Positions 63,983 through 64,000 of a stretch of 64,000 bases of DNA are shown piece by piece. A program made the position numbers and the translations under genes. Source of the DNA: Magnetococcales bacterium (GTDB taxonomy: Bacteria; Pseudomonadota; Magnetococcia; Magnetococcales; Magnetaquicoccaceae); NCBI GenBank assembly GCA_015231755.1, contig JADGAZ010000015.1, positions 1-64,000 on the forward strand, written 5' to 3'. Below the pieces are notes generated by a model that worked only from the letters and a program-made list of their open reading frames with translations, did not search any database and was not told where the DNA came from. The stretch's first letter is position 1, and the number at the start of each line of letters is the position of its first letter.

Positions 63983-64000
63983 CGTATCCCCATGACCAAA

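Overview
The window is 64 kb of a GC-rich, Gram-negative proteobacterial chromosome. It carries a lipoprotein-based PqiABC envelope system, an outer-membrane-factor protein, C5-pathway haem genes (hemA, hemL), DciA, and a core block rpmH-rnpA-yidD-yidC-mnmE-mnmG-rsmG-parA-parB. No magnetosome, ribosomal RNA or phage genes are present. The lineage cannot be fixed from sequence alone. The gene content and the many near-identical intergenic hairpins would suit an environmental lineage such as Magnetococcales, but that is a guess.

Region by region. (1) 0.3-6.6 kb: a chemoreceptor (PilJ-like sensor plus CZB domain) divergent from pqiA-pqiB-pqiC. (2) 6.6-19.3 kb: a surface-glycan locus. It has an aminopeptidase-like DUF4910 protein, three modification enzymes (two methyltransferases, one carbamoyltransferase), a short NeuB-like synthase, a GT2 glycosyltransferase, a CMP-nonulosonate synthetase fused to a D-2-hydroxyacid dehydrogenase, a Wzm/Wzt exporter and a GT-B-like protein. 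(3) 19.3-31.5 kb: housekeeping genes (mutM, PrxQ, a Rpn/DUF4351 nuclease-like gene, tRNA-Arg and tRNA-Pro, hemA-prfA-hypothetical-hemL, a phosphoesterase, pilD-coaE, rho-rpmE). (4) 31.5-37.1 kb: a decayed hicAB toxin-antitoxin remnant, a five-haem cytochrome c, NnrS, a Cys-rich small protein, an Lgt-like protein and a membrane protein. (5) 37.2-47 kb: the origin-associated block, with two parS sites and an orphan gspC-like gene at the end of the parAB operon. (6) 47-64 kb: folD, a yyaL remnant, a CDGSH protein, LysR, a secreted small protein, an Hsp70 paralogue with an acidic tail, a TPR-glycosyltransferase, dciA, trmN-like, a CHASE2 cyclase with a FecR-like partner, an outer membrane factor with an unusual repeat tail, a ClC channel and a GAF sigma-54 activator.

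The most unusual items are four. First, the sugar-nucleotide synthetase/dehydrogenase fusion and the glycan locus around it. Second, a family of at least fourteen copies of a GGGGGATTCATCCCCC-type hairpin scattered between genes, often beside a second GCGC/poly-A module and sometimes supplying stop codons or terminators. Third, the parS pair together with a by-eye change from C-rich to G-rich on the plus strand around 37-47 kb, which points to a nearby replication origin. Fourth, remnants and small genes that simple ORF calling misses (rpmH, hicAB, yyaL). All readings come from inspection of the sequence; no database search was run.
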